A stretch of DNA of 64,000 bases from Novosphingobium sp. (GCA_030697365.1 JAUYQH010000062.1:20487-84486); one strand, 5' to 3'. Positions 29,021 through 38,527 are shown, numbered from the stretch's first letter. Notes: a model not told the origin generated them from the letters alone. Program-made: numbers and translations.

Positions 29021-30003
29021 GTCCAACCGGCGTGACCCAGCTCGTCGCGGTCGATATCGGGGGCACCCATGCGCGGTTCGCGCTGGCCGAAGTGGCGGAC
29101 GGCAAGGTCGTGGCGCTCGGCCCCGAGACCACGCTCAAGACCGCCGAGCACGCGAGCTTCCAGACCGCTTGGGAGGCTTTCGGCGAAGAGCTGGGCCATG
29201 CGCTACCCTCCGCCGCGGCGATTGCGGTCGCGGGGCCGGTGCAGGGCGAGATCGTCCAGTTCACCAACAACCCGTGGATCATCCGCCCCGCGCTGGTGAA
29301 CGAGAAGTTGGGGATCGAGCGCCACGTCCTGATCAACGACTTCGCTGCGGTCGGCCATGCGGTGGCACAGGCCGAGCCAGAGCATTTCTTGCATCTTACC
29401 GGGCCGGATACAGTGCTTCCGGGCGAGGGCACGATCAGCGTGGTCGGCCCCGGCACCGGACTGGGGGTCGCGCATGTCTGGCGCGACGCGCATGGCTATC
29501 GCGTCTCGGCGACCGAGGGCGGACATATCGATTTCGCCCCGCTCGACGGAATCGAGGACGCGATCCTTGCCCGGTTGCGCGAGCGATACCGCCGGGTTTC
29601 GGTCGAGCGCGTGGTCGCCGGGCCGGGCCTCGCCGAAATTCGCGCCACGCTCGCCCGGCTCGAAGTCAAGGCGGTGCTCGAGACCGACGACAGGGAGCTG
29701 TGGGCGCTGGCGATGAGCGGCGAGGACAGCCTGGCCGCCGCCGCGCTCGATCGCTTCTGCCTCGCGCTGGGCAGCGTCGCGGGTGATCTCGCGCTGGCGC
29801 AGGGCGCGTCGGCCACGGTGATCGCCGGCGGGCTCGGCTACCGCATTCGCGACCACCTCGTCCGTTCGGGCTTTGCCGAACGTTATACTGCCAAGGGACG
29901 GTTCGCGGGAATGATGGCGGGGCTGCCGGTCAAGCTGATCGTCCATCCCCAGCCGGGACTGCTGGGGGCCGCGGCGGCGTTTGCGCAGACCTATCCGGAC
30001 TAA
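29017..30003 (+). CDS. glk: Glucokinase
   Basis: ATP-dependent phosphorylation of glucose, feeding glucose 6-phosphate to the Entner-Doudoroff pathway. The 328-residue protein has the bacterial Glk signatures [40 protein letters not shown] and the sugar-binding [10 protein letters not shown]. The GTG at 29017 overlaps the edd stop; another GTG five codons later is possible but gives no spacing advantage. The gene ends against the convergent ligD with a 4-bp overlap. Confidence 0.93.
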   Translation: MSPTGVTQLVAVDIGGTHARFALAEVADGKVVALGPETTLKTAEHASFQTAWEAFGEELGHALPSAAAIAVAGPVQGEIVQFTNNPWIIRPALVNEKLGIERHVLINDFAAVGHAVAQAEPEHFLHLTGPDTVLPGEGTISVVGPGTGLGVAHVWRDAHGYRVSATEGGHIDFAPLDGIEDAILARLRERYRRVSVERVVAGPGLAEIRATLARLEVKAVLETDDRELWALAMSGEDSLAAAALDRFCLALGSVAGDLALAQGASATVIAGGLGYRIRDHLVRSGFAERYTAKGRFAGMMAGLPVKLIVHPQPGLLGAAAAFAQTYPD

Positions 30004-32513
30004 AAATCCGGCAACCTCTGCGCCGCAAATCCCCACCCCGCGAGCGCCTTGCCCTTGGCCCGCCGCAGCAGCGTGGCCGCATCCCCGATCGACCACGGAT
30101 GCGCGTGCTCGAACCCGGCGAGTTCGCCCCAGGCGATCGGCGCCGCGACCGGCGCACCCTCGCGGGCGCGCGCCGAATAGGGGAGGACCGCGGTGGCGCC
30201 GCGCTGGTTGCGCAGCCAGTCGATGAAGATCTTGCCCTTGCGCTTGGCCTTGCTCATCTGCGCGACGAACCGTTCGGGCTCGGCCAGCGCCAGCGCCTCG
30301 GCAAAGCGCTTGGCGAAGTCCTTGTGCGCCTCCCACGAATGCCCGGGTTCGAGCGGCACCACTACATGGACTCCCTTGCCCCCCGAAAGCATCGCGAAGC
30401 TGACCAGGCCAAGGTCTTCCAGCCTGTCGTGGATGTCCCTGGCCGCGCTCTTCACGTCGCCGAAGTCGAGTCCCTCGTCGGGATCGAGATCGATGATCAG
30501 GCGGTCGGGATGCTCGACGTCGCTGGCGCGGCTGCCCCAGCCGTGGAACTCGATCGTTCCCATCTGGACGCAGGCCAGCAGCCCCTCGGCACTGTCGAGC
30601 CACAGATAGTCCTCGGCCCCGCCGTCCTTCTCGACAATCGGGACGTGGTGGACGTGCGCGCCGAAAGTGCCCGCGTCGTGCTTCTGGAAGAAGCATTTCT
30701 TGGCGCGGCCCTGCGGACAGCGGACCAGGCTGACCGGGCGCCCCGCCGCGAATGGCAGCATCAGCGGGGCGATGGCGGCGGTGTAGTCGGCGAGGTCGCC
30801 CTTGGTCTGCCCGCTGTCGTAGATCGCCCGGTCGCGGTTGGAGATTTTCACGGTTTCGGCTTCGGGGACAGCGACCGGCTTTTCGGGTTTCACGTCTTTG
30901 GCCGCCTTGTCGCCGCGCAAGCCCAGGAAGCTGCCGTGGCGGACCGATCCGTCCGCGGTAAATTCGGCAAAGGCGATCTCGGCGACCAGCTGGGGCTTGA
31001 GCCAGGTTACCCCGCGGCGCGCCTCGCGGGGGACTTCGGCGGCGGGTTCGGCGGCTTCCAGTTTGGCCATCCGCGTAGCGAGGTCGCCCAGCGTGTCGCC
31101 GTTGAAACCGGTGCCGACATTGCCCTTGTAAACCAGCGCCTTGCCCTCGTTCTGCGCCAGCAGCAGCGACGAGAACGGGCGTCCGCGCGCGCTCGACTTC
31201 TTCCAGCCGATAATGACGAATTCCTGCCGCCGGGTGCATTTGACCTTGAGCCAGGCCTTGCTCCGCTTGCCCGTGTATTTGCCGTCGATCCGCTTGGAGA
31301 TGATCCCTTCCTGCCCGGCGTCGCACATTGCCCGCAGCAGCTTCTCGCCCGCGCCGATCACGTGATCGGCGACGTGGATCGGCGGCGCGGCGGCGGCGAG
31401 CAGCGCTTCGAGCCGTTCCTTGCGCTCGATGTTGGTCAGCCCGGTCAGATCGGCGCCGTCGATTTCGAGCACATCGAAGGCGTGGAAGCTCAGCGGGGTC
31501 TTGTCGGTCTGTGCGCCGTGGCCGCGCTTGAGCACCGCCTGGAGCGAGGAGAAATCGGGATTGCCGTCCTTGTCGTAGGACACGATTTCACCGTCGATCA
31601 GCGCGGGCGGCAGGTCGAGCGCGGCGATCGCCCGGGCCAGCGGGGCGAACTTGTCGGTCCAGTCGAGCCCGTTGCGGGTGTAGACTCGCACTTCTGCGCC
31701 TTTGACTGCGACCAACGCCCGGTAACCGTCGAACTTGATCTCGTGGATCCAGCCGTTCCCCGCGGGGACGGCATCGACCAGCGTGGCAAGCTGCGGCGCG
31801 CGGAATTTTGGAAGAGCTCCAGCCGATTTGCGCGGTTTGGACGGTTTGGCCAACGTCGCATTATGCTCCGCGGCATCCGCCATGATCTCGGTGAACGCCT
31901 TGCCTTTTTTGCCCTTGAGCGAATGCGCCCCCGCCTGGTCGGCGGCGATCTCGGCCATCGTCCGCCCGGTCAGCACGCTGGTCAGCGCGCGTTCGACCAG
32001 CACCTCGCCTTCTTCGGCGCAATCGTCGGCGATCTTGCGCAGCAGCCAGTTCTCGCGCTTTTCGCCGGGGCGGGGGCGCAGGCGGATCAGGATCCACTCG
32101 CCGTTCATCCGCTCGCCCGACAGGGTGAAGTGGAGGTGGCCCTTGTCGATGTCCTTGGCGCTTTTTCCTTCGATCGGCGCCCAGCTGCCGCGGTCCCACA
32201 GCATCACCGTGCCGCCGCCGTATTCGCCTTTGGGGATCGTCCCCTCGAATTCGGCATAAGCCATCGGGTGGTCTTCGGTCCGCACCGCGAGCCGCTTGTC
32301 GTCGGGATCGAGGCTGGGCCCGCGGGTCACCGCCCACGATTTGAGCACGCCATCGACTTCGAGCCGCAAATCCCAATGGAGCCGGGTGGCGTCGTGCTTC
32401 TGGACGATGAATATGTTGCCTTGCGGGCTCGACGCGCGTTTCCCCGCGGGTTCGGCAGTCGTCTTGAAGTCGCGCTTGGCGTTATAGGCGGCAAGCGTAT
32501 CGGTGCGCTCCAT
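30000..32513 (-). CDS. ligD: Multidomain ATP-dependent DNA ligase LigD
   Basis: The ligase/polymerase/end-processing enzyme of bacterial non-homologous end joining. Three domains in 837 residues. First a 3'-phosphoesterase (about 10-170, FIVQKHDATRLHWDLRLEVD and GEYGGGTVMLWDRG). Then an ATP-dependent ligase (about 225-520) with the adenylated Lys in HEIKFDGYRALV and motifs LIDGEIV, EGIISKR and WLKVKC. Then an AEP-type polymerase (about 550-837, GRAKKCFFQKH, the metal pair in LIIDLDPDEGLDF, and LSGGKGVHVVVP). The order PE-Lig-Pol matches Pseudomonas-type LigD, not the mycobacterial order. The ATG at 32513 lies 1 bp after the Ku stop, so the two are almost certainly co-translated. Confidence 0.95.
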   Translation of the reverse strand: MERTDTLAAYNAKRDFKTTAEPAGKRASSPQGNIFIVQKHDATRLHWDLRLEVDGVLKSWAVTRGPSLDPDDKRLAVRTEDHPMAYAEFEGTIPKGEYGGGTVMLWDRGSWAPIEGKSAKDIDKGHLHFTLSGERMNGEWILIRLRPRPGEKRENWLLRKIADDCAEEGEVLVERALTSVLTGRTMAEIAADQAGAHSLKGKKGKAFTEIMADAAEHNATLAKPSKPRKSAGALPKFRAPQLATLVDAVPAGNGWIHEIKFDGYRALVAVKGAEVRVYTRNGLDWTDKFAPLARAIAALDLPPALIDGEIVSYDKDGNPDFSSLQAVLKRGHGAQTDKTPLSFHAFDVLEIDGADLTGLTNIERKERLEALLAAAAPPIHVADHVIGAGEKLLRAMCDAGQEGIISKRIDGKYTGKRSKAWLKVKCTRRQEFVIIGWKKSSARGRPFSSLLLAQNEGKALVYKGNVGTGFNGDTLGDLATRMAKLEAAEPAAEVPREARRGVTWLKPQLVAEIAFAEFTADGSVRHGSFLGLRGDKAAKDVKPEKPVAVPEAETVKISNRDRAIYDSGQTKGDLADYTAAIAPLMLPFAAGRPVSLVRCPQGRAKKCFFQKHDAGTFGAHVHHVPIVEKDGGAEDYLWLDSAEGLLACVQMGTIEFHGWGSRASDVEHPDRLIIDLDPDEGLDFGDVKSAARDIHDRLEDLGLVSFAMLSGGKGVHVVVPLEPGHSWEAHKDFAKRFAEALALAEPERFVAQMSKAKRKGKIFIDWLRNQRGATAVLPYSARAREGAPVAAPIAWGELAGFEHAHPWSIGDAATLLRRAKGKALAGWGFAAQRLPDF

Positions 32514-32514
32514 T

Positions 32515-33390
32515 TCAGGCCCGCTTGCGCGCGGCGGGCTTGGTCGGGGCCTTCTTCGCGGGTGCCTTCTTTGCTGCGGACTTCGGCGCACTCCCCCCCG
32601 AACCGACCGACTTCTTCAAGGCTGCCATGAGGTCGATCACGTTGCCGCCGCGCGGCGCGGGTTCGGACACGTCCTCGAGGATCGTCTTGCCCTTGGCCTT
32701 CTGTTTCTTCTCGATCAGGCGGTGGAGCGCCTCGATGTAACGGTCGTGGAACTCCTCGGGCTTGAACGGCGCGGTCTTCTTGTCGATCAGCGTTGTGGCC
32801 AGATCGAGCAGGTCGGCATCGGGCCTGGCGTCGGGGATGTCGCGGAAGAACCCCTGCGCCTTCTGGACCTCGTCCGAATAGCGCAGCGTCTCCATCACGA
32901 TCCCGCGCCCGCACGGCTTGAGGCTGACCAGTTGCTCGCGCCCCCGCACCGACAGCTGGCCGAGCGCGATCTTGCCCGCGCTGCGCAGCGCTTCGCGCAG
33001 CACGACATAGGCTTCCTCGGCCAGGTCGTCCGCCGGGACGACGTAGTACGGCTTCTCGAAATAGAGCACGTCGATGTCGTCGCGACCGACGAACTGGACC
33101 AGGTCGAGCGTCTTCTTGCTTTCGATCTTGACCGCCTCGATCTCCTCGTCCTCGAGCAGGACGTAGTTGCCCTTGGACACCTCGAAGCCCTTGACGATTT
33201 CGTCGCGATCGACCGGGCCTACGCCCTGGACGACCTTTTCATAATTGATCGGCTTGCCCGTGGGCTCGTGGATCTGGCGGAAACTGATGGCCGCGCCCGA
33301 TTTGGTCGCGGGATAGATTTCCACCGGGATCGAGACCAGCGCGAGCCGGATCTGTCCCTGCCAGTATGCTCGTGCGGCCATTGTGCTCAT
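32515..33390 (-). CDS. ku: Ku DNA end-binding protein
   Basis: Ring-forming homodimer that threads onto broken DNA ends and recruits LigD. The 291-residue protein starts with the canonical ARAYWQGQIRLALVSIPVEI, continues with the Ku core (YEKVVQGVGPVDRDEIVKGF, VQFVGRDDIDVLYFEKPYYV) and the LigD-contact region (FHDRYIEALHRLI), and ends in a Lys/Ala/Pro-rich tail (KKAPAKKAPTKPAARKRA) of the kind that contacts DNA. The ATG at 33390 is preceded by CGACGG; a second ATG at 33381 is also possible. One base separates its stop from ligD. A GGAAC element lies about 50 bp upstream. Confidence 0.95.
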   Translation of the reverse strand: MSTMAARAYWQGQIRLALVSIPVEIYPATKSGAAISFRQIHEPTGKPINYEKVVQGVGPVDRDEIVKGFEVSKGNYVLLEDEEIEAVKIESKKTLDLVQFVGRDDIDVLYFEKPYYVVPADDLAEEAYVVLREALRSAGKIALGQLSVRGREQLVSLKPCGRGIVMETLRYSDEVQKAQGFFRDIPDARPDADLLDLATTLIDKKTAPFKPEEFHDRYIEALHRLIEKKQKAKGKTILEDVSEPAPRGGNVIDLMAALKKSVGSGGSAPKSAAKKAPAKKAPTKPAARKRA

Positions 33391-33418
33391 CCCGTCGCGG
33401 TTATCGCTCGACTCCACG

Positions 33419-33442
33419 AATCCTCAGAGGCTTGGCGGTTCC
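33419..33442 (-). promoter_or_regulatory. Possible EcfG-type promoter before ku-ligD
   Basis: On the minus strand GGAAC (33442-33438) is followed by 17 bases and TT (33420-33419), and GTGG shortly after. The alphaproteobacterial general-stress consensus has 18-19 bases between GGAAC and TT, so spacing is one base short. It lies about 30 bp before the Ku start. A stress link would suit an end-joining operon, but the match is imperfect. Confidence 0.25.
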
Positions 33443-33514
33443 CGAAAGCGTTCATCATGCGGTCAGCGGGTGTTACTATGCTGGCTGGCCGCCTGAGCTA
33501 CGGAGTCGCCTGCC

Positions 33515-34096
33515 ATGTCCACTCGAGTCCTGCTTGCCGCGCCCGCGCTGGCGCTCGTCCTGGCCGCGTCGCCTGCCGCGGCGAAGCCCGGTTCGACCGA
33601 AAAGATGACCGAGATGATGCGCGATCCCGCGACCCAGCAGGCGATGGCCCGCGCGGTGGCGGCGATGAGCGAGGCGATGCTCGACATGCCGCTCGAACCG
33701 CTGGCCCGCGCCGCCGAGGCAATGGGTGATCGCCGGACCGCGCGCGAGATGCGCCGCTCGACGCTGGGCGACTACGCCGGCCCCGAGGCGCGCGACGTGC
33801 CCCGCAAGATGAGCCGCCAGCTGCCTGCGATTATGGGCGCGATGGGCGGGATGGCCGCGGCGGCCGAAGAAATGACCCCCGCGCTCAAGGCGATGGCCAA
33901 GGAAATGGGCGCGCGAATGAAGGACGCGATGCGCGACGGGGCCAGTGGCGAAAGCCGCGATTATCGTGACGAAGATTACCGCACATCGCCCCGCGATGAC
34001 GAAAACTCGGACGCCCCGCCGCCTTCGGCGAGCGAAGAGCCTGATCAGGGTCCCTACGCGACGCCTGCGCCGGATGAGGGCGACGCGGGACTTTAG
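33515..34096 (+). CDS. Secreted hypothetical protein, Met/Ala-rich
   Basis: 193 residues with a good signal peptide ([24 protein letters not shown]). The mature part is helical and unusually Met-rich (MTEMMRDPATQQAMARAVAA, then AIMGAMGGMAAAAEEMTPAL). A charged, disordered C-terminus follows (residues about 145-193, Asp/Glu/Pro/Ser). No catalytic motif is visible. Proteins like this are common near ppk in sphingomonads, from memory, but unnamed. The gene lies between ku (divergent) and the Pho-box-like site of ppk. A periplasmic or envelope role is all that can be inferred. Confidence 0.7.
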   Translation: MSTRVLLAAPALALVLAASPAAAKPGSTEKMTEMMRDPATQQAMARAVAAMSEAMLDMPLEPLARAAEAMGDRRTAREMRRSTLGDYAGPEARDVPRKMSRQLPAIMGAMGGMAAAAEEMTPALKAMAKEMGARMKDAMRDGASGESRDYRDEDYRTSPRDDENSDAPPPSASEEPDQGPYATPAPDEGDAGL

Positions 34097-34122
34097 GAGC
34101 GTCGTAGGACGCCTGCTACCCT

Positions 34123-34140
34123 CCGTCACAAAACCGTAAC
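34123..34140 (+). promoter_or_regulatory. Pho-box-like direct repeat before ppk-ppx
   Basis: CCGTCAC (34123-34129), AAAA, CCGTAAC (34134-34140): two 7-bp half-sites 11 bp apart, about 40 bp before the ppk ATG. The PhoB box is known as two 7-bp CTGTCAT-like repeats separated by an AT-rich 4-bp spacer, and the resemblance is strong (five of seven in each half-site). It suggests induction of polyphosphate metabolism under phosphate limitation. Confidence 0.55.
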
Positions 34141-34180
34141 CTTGCTCGCTCACCCCCGAACCCGCTATTTGAGCGGGGGC

Positions 34181-36340
34181 ATGTTGAACGATCGCATACG
34201 TGCCGCCAACGTGGGCGATGTCCCGGCACCCGCCGCCGGCGAGCCGCGCTATTTCAACCGCGAGCTGAGCTGGCTCCAGTTCAACCGGCGGGTTCTCGCC
34301 GAAGCCGCCAATCCGGCCTATCCGCTGCTCGAACGGCTGCGCTTCCTTTCGATCAGCGGCAACAACCTCGATGAGTTCTTTATGGTCCGCGTCGCCGGGC
34401 TCAAGGGCCAGCAGCTGCGCAAGATCGAGGATCTCTCGCACGACGGCCTGACCCCGTCGCAGCAGTTGCCGCTGATCACTGCGCAGGCCGACGCGCTGAT
34501 GGCCGACCAGCAGGGGCTGTGGCGCGAGCTGCATGCTGCGCTGGCCGGGCACGGGATCGAGGTGCTCGAACTGTACCAGATTACCCGCACCGAGGGCGCC
34601 GAGCTCGAACGCTTCTTCCGCGAAAATGTGCTGCCGATCATCACCCCGCAGGCGCTCGATCCGGCGCATCCGTTTCCGTTCATTCCCAACCTGGGGCTGT
34701 CGATCCTGTTCGAGCTGCGCCGCAAGGCCGACGGCGAACCGGTTCGCGAGCTGATCATGCTGCCCCCGGCGCTTCCACGCTTTTATCGACTTGGCGGCAT
34801 GGGTGCGCGCTTCGTGGCGCTGGAGACGGTGCTGCGCTATTTCAGCGAGGCGTTGTTTCCGGGTTTCCAGGTTATCGGATCGGCTGCGTTCCGCGTCGTG
34901 CGCGACAGCGACATCGAGGTTGAGGAAGAAGCCGAGGACCTGGTCCGCTATTTCCGCAGCGCGATCAAGCGGCGGCGGCGGGGGCGGGTGATCCGGCTCG
35001 AGGCGGAGGCCGCGATCCCGGCCGAGCTCGCCAGCCTGATCGTCCGCGAGCAGGGCGGCGACGATGCGATGGTCAGCGAGACCGACGGCCTGCTGGGGAT
35101 CGCCGACCTTGCCCAGGTGGTGGAGATCGAGCGGCCCGAGCTCAAGTTCGAACCCTACACGCCCCGGTTTCCCGAACGCATCCGCGACCACGACGGCGAT
35201 TGCTTCGCGGCGATCCGCGAGAAGGACATCGTCGTCCATCACCCCTACGAGGCGTTCGACGTGGTCCTCGCCTTCCTGCGCCAGGCGGCCGAAGACCCCG
35301 ACGTGCTTGCGATCAAGCAGACGTTGTATCGCGCGGGCAAGCAAGGAGCTGTAATCAGGGCTCTTTGCGACGCGGCCGAGGCGGGCAAGGCGGTGACCGC
35401 GGTGGTCGAGCTGAAAGCCCGCTTCGACGAGGAGCAGAACCTGCAATGGGCCGCCCAGCTCGAACGCTCGGGCGTGCAGGTGGTCTATGGCTTCATCGAG
35501 CTGAAAACCCACGCCAAGATCAGCCTGGTCGTGCGGCGCGAAGGCCGGCGCGTTCGCACTTACTGCCACTTCGGCACGGGCAATTACCACCCGGTCACCG
35601 CGCGGATCTACACCGACCTCAGCTTCTTCACCGCCGATCCGAAAACCGCGGCCGAGGCGGCGCAAGTGTTCAACTACATCACCGGGTACATCGAGCCGCA
35701 AAACCTCGAACTGCTGATGGTCAGCCCGCTCAACTTTCGCGAGCGGCTTTACGACCTGATCGACCGCGAAATCGCCAATGCCGCGGCAGGCAAGCCTTCC
35801 GGGATCTGGGCCAAGATGAATTCGCTGTCCAACCCGGGAATCATCGACAAATTGTACGAAGCGAGCGCCGCCGGGGTGCCGATCCGCCTGGTGATCCGCG
35901 GGGTGTGCTGCCTGCGCCCGGGGGTTCCGGGGCTGTCAGAGACGATCGAAGTCAAGTCGATCGTCGGGCGGTTTCTCGAACACAGCCGGGTCTGGGCTTT
36001 CGCCAACGGCGCGCGGCTGCCCAGCCGCAAGGCCGCGGTGTACATTTCCTCCGCCGACTGGATGAGCCGCAACATCAACCGCCGCGTCGAATACGCGCTC
36101 CCGGTGCGCAACCCCACGGTCCACGACCAGATCCTCGACCAGGTCATGCTCGCCAACCTGCTCGACACCGAACAGAGCTGGGAGCTTTTGGCGGACGGTT
36201 CGTACCGCAAGGTCGTGGCCGAGGGACCGCGCTTCAACCTCCACACCTATTTCATGACCAACCCCTCGCTCTCGGGCCGCGGCGCTTCGCTCGGCGAGGC
36301 TGGCGAAGTGCCCAAACTCTCCCTACACACCCGCGGGTGA
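34181..36340 (+). CDS. ppk: Polyphosphate kinase 1
   Basis: Makes long-chain polyphosphate from ATP, reversibly. The 719-residue protein has the four-domain PPK1 layout: N-terminal helical domain (YFNRELSWLQFNRRVLAEA, NNLDEFFMVRVAGL), head domain, and two phospholipase-D-like C-terminal domains. The active-site histidine is in RTYCHFGTGNYHP, a second conserved one is in LKTHAKISLVV, and SADWMSRNINRRVE is near the end. The ATG at 34181 has GAGCGGGGG directly upstream; an in-frame TTG at 34142 overlaps the Pho-box-like region and is unlikely. The stop overlaps the GTG of ppx. Confidence 0.95.
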   Translation: MLNDRIRAANVGDVPAPAAGEPRYFNRELSWLQFNRRVLAEAANPAYPLLERLRFLSISGNNLDEFFMVRVAGLKGQQLRKIEDLSHDGLTPSQQLPLITAQADALMADQQGLWRELHAALAGHGIEVLELYQITRTEGAELERFFRENVLPIITPQALDPAHPFPFIPNLGLSILFELRRKADGEPVRELIMLPPALPRFYRLGGMGARFVALETVLRYFSEALFPGFQVIGSAAFRVVRDSDIEVEEEAEDLVRYFRSAIKRRRRGRVIRLEAEAAIPAELASLIVREQGGDDAMVSETDGLLGIADLAQVVEIERPELKFEPYTPRFPERIRDHDGDCFAAIREKDIVVHHPYEAFDVVLAFLRQAAEDPDVLAIKQTLYRAGKQGAVIRALCDAAEAGKAVTAVVELKARFDEEQNLQWAAQLERSGVQVVYGFIELKTHAKISLVVRREGRRVRTYCHFGTGNYHPVTARIYTDLSFFTADPKTAAEAAQVFNYITGYIEPQNLELLMVSPLNFRERLYDLIDREIANAAAGKPSGIWAKMNSLSNPGIIDKLYEASAAGVPIRLVIRGVCCLRPGVPGLSETIEVKSIVGRFLEHSRVWAFANGARLPSRKAAVYISSADWMSRNINRRVEYALPVRNPTVHDQILDQVMLANLLDTEQSWELLADGSYRKVVAEGPRFNLHTYFMTNPSLSGRGASLGEAGEVPKLSLHTRG

Positions 36341-37800
36341 GCGTTCCGGGCCGCCAGGCGATCATCGACATCGGGTCCAATTCCATCCGCCTGGTGGTGT
36401 TCGGCGGCGCCGTCCGCGCGCCCGTGGTGCTCTACAACGAAAAGCTGATGGCCGGATTGGGGCGGGGGGTGGTCGCCAGCGGGCGGCTCGATCCCGGCGC
36501 GGTCAAAGTGGCGCTGGCGGGGCTCGCCCGCTTCGCCAAGCTGACCGGGGCCATGGAGCTCGCTTCGCTCGACATCGTCGCCACCGCCGCGGTGCGCGAG
36601 GCGGCGAACGGGGCGGAATTCCTCGACCGGGTCCGCGCGCTGGGCCTGCCCGCGCGGCTGCTCGACGGCGCGGGCGAAGCGCAGGCCGCGGGCTATGGCG
36701 TGATCGCCGGGATGCCCGGCGCCGACGGTGTGGTGGCCGATCTTGGTGGCGGCTCGCTCGAGCTTGTGCGTGTCGAGGGCGGCGAGGTTCACGAGAGCGC
36801 CTCGTTCCCGCTCGGGGCAATGCGCGTCGCCTCGCTCCGCGCGCGCGGGACAGGCAAGCTCAAGCGCGCGGTGGCCGAGGCGGTGCGCAGCCTGCCATGG
36901 CGCGGTGCGGTTGCGGGCAAGCCGCTGTACCTGGTCGGCGGGTCGTGGCGCGCGCTGGCGCGGCTCCACATGCACCTCGCCCAGTTCCCGTTGCCGGTGA
37001 TCGCCAACTATAGCTTTCCGGCTGGCGAAGTGGCGCGGATGCGGCGTTCGCTCGCTGCGACCGGGCTGGCTTCGCTCAAAGCCGTGCCCGGGTTGAAGGC
37101 GTCGCGGCTGCCGCAAATCGGCGATGCAGGTGCGTTGCTCGCCGAGCTGATCGAGACTCTCAAGCCCGATTCCTGCGTGGTTTCCGCGTTCGGCTTGCGC
37201 GAGGGGCTGCTGTTCGGCCGCCTCGACGCCGCCGAGCGCGCGCGCGACCCGTTGATCGAGGGCGCGCGCTTCATGGCAGCCGCGCAACAGCAGGTGCCCG
37301 GCTATTCGGATGCCTTGTGCGGCTGGCTCCACCAGTTGTTCGGCGACGAGCCGCGCGAACTCACCCGGCTGCGCAACGCGGTGTGCCTGCTGCGAGGGAC
37401 CGGGTGGTCGTCGAACCCCGAATTCCGCGCGCTGGGGGGCGAGGAGATGGCGCTCCACGGCAACTGGGTCGGCGTCACCGCGGCCGACCGCGCCACGATG
37501 GCGATGGCGCTGTACGTCGGCATGGGCGGCGGCGGGGAGGGGCCAGCAATCCTGGGGCGGCTCGCCCCACCCGACTTGCTCGGCCGCGCCAGAGCCTGGG
37601 GTCTGGCGATGCGGCTGGCGCAGCGGATCGCAGGCGGGGCGCCCGCGCTGCTTGCAGCCACGCAGCTGGCGCGTGACGACGGCGCGTTGCTCGTCACCCT
37701 GCCGCCCGGCCACGCCGCGCTGCTCGATCAGACGCTGGAACGCCGCGCGGGAAGGCTGGCGATGGCGCTGGGTCTGTCGGGAGCAACGGTTCTCGCCTGA
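36337..37800 (+). CDS. ppx: Exopolyphosphatase / guanosine pentaphosphatase family protein
   Basis: Degrades polyphosphate from its ends or hydrolyses pppGpp; the two activities share the fold. The 487-residue protein shows the actin-like ATPase signatures IDIGSNSIRLVV, ATAAVREAANG, LDGAGEAQAAGYG (the catalytic Glu region), VADLGGGSLELV and FPLGAMRV, followed by a helical HD-like C-terminal region. The GTG at 36337 overlaps the ppk stop (GTGA), and the pairing with ppk favours exopolyphosphatase. An overlapping frame extending far upstream is shadow of ppk. Confidence 0.9.
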   Translation: MSVPGRQAIIDIGSNSIRLVVFGGAVRAPVVLYNEKLMAGLGRGVVASGRLDPGAVKVALAGLARFAKLTGAMELASLDIVATAAVREAANGAEFLDRVRALGLPARLLDGAGEAQAAGYGVIAGMPGADGVVADLGGGSLELVRVEGGEVHESASFPLGAMRVASLRARGTGKLKRAVAEAVRSLPWRGAVAGKPLYLVGGSWRALARLHMHLAQFPLPVIANYSFPAGEVARMRRSLAATGLASLKAVPGLKASRLPQIGDAGALLAELIETLKPDSCVVSAFGLREGLLFGRLDAAERARDPLIEGARFMAAAQQQVPGYSDALCGWLHQLFGDEPRELTRLRNAVCLLRGTGWSSNPEFRALGGEEMALHGNWVGVTAADRATMAMALYVGMGGGGEGPAILGRLAPPDLLGRARAWGLAMRLAQRIAGGAPALLAATQLARDDGALLVTLPPGHAALLDQTLERRAGRLAMALGLSGATVLA

Positions 37801-37855
37801 AATTCCGCAGCCCCGGGTGGACGCCGCCCCCGCGCTTCGTCCATAGCTTCGGGCC

Positions 37856-38527
37856 ATGTGGCAGCTCCACCATTTCCCGCTGTGCCCGTTCAGCCGCAAG
37901 GTCCGCCTGCTCCTCTCGGAGAAGGGCGTGGCTTACGAACTGTGGCGCGAGAACCCGTGGGAGGCGCGCGACGAATTCCGCAACCTCAACCCCGCGATCC
38001 GCACCCCGGTGCTGCGCGATGCCGACCGCGACATCGTCCTGATCGACAGCCGGGCGATCTGCGAATACTTCGAGGAAACGATCGACAAGTCGCCGATGAT
38101 CAACGGCACCGCCGCCAACCGCGCCGAGATCCGTCGCCTGGTCGCGCTGTTCGACGAGAACTTCTTCGCCGACGTCACCGAAAAGCTGCTCAACGAACGG
38201 ATGAAGAAGCGCATCGTCTACCGCCAGTCTCCCGATTCGCGGTCCTTGCGCGAGGCGATGAAGCTGGCGCACGAGCATCTCGATTATATCGACTACCTGA
38301 TCGATAACCGCCCGTGGCTGGCGGGGGCAACGATGAGTCTGGCCGACCTCGCCGCCGCGGCGCAGATCTCGGTTGCAGACTACCTCGGCGGGATCGATTG
38401 GTCGAACCACGAACAGGCGCGCAGCTGGTACTCGGTGTTCAAGAGCCGCCCCAGCTTCCGCCCCTTGCTGGCCGAACGGATGGACGTGATCCAGCCGCCG
38501 AGCCACTATGCCGATGTGAATGCATGA
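37856..38527 (+). CDS. Glutathione S-transferase family protein
   Basis: 223 residues: thioredoxin-fold N-terminal domain (WQLHHFPLCPFSRKVRLLLS, with Cys and Ser in CPFSRK at the usual catalytic position, cis-Pro in TPVL and the glutathione gamma-Glu contact in DSRAICEYFEE) and an all-helical C-terminal domain (WLAGATMSLADLAAAAQISV). Proteins of this form are sometimes FzlA-like cell-division GSTs in alphaproteobacteria; the LCPFSRKVRL N-terminus and the length fit that group, but I cannot separate it from other GSTs with certainty. Stands alone, 55 bp after ppx. Confidence 0.85.
   Translation: MWQLHHFPLCPFSRKVRLLLSEKGVAYELWRENPWEARDEFRNLNPAIRTPVLRDADRDIVLIDSRAICEYFEETIDKSPMINGTAANRAEIRRLVALFDENFFADVTEKLLNERMKKRIVYRQSPDSRSLREAMKLAHEHLDYIDYLIDNRPWLAGATMSLADLAAAAQISVADYLGGIDWSNHEQARSWYSVFKSRPSFRPLLAERMDVIQPPSHYADVNA

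Noticed and set aside
30099..32630. Open frame of over 800 codons antisense to ligD
   Set aside because: No motif; low-information composition; LigD on the other strand is intact in all three domains.
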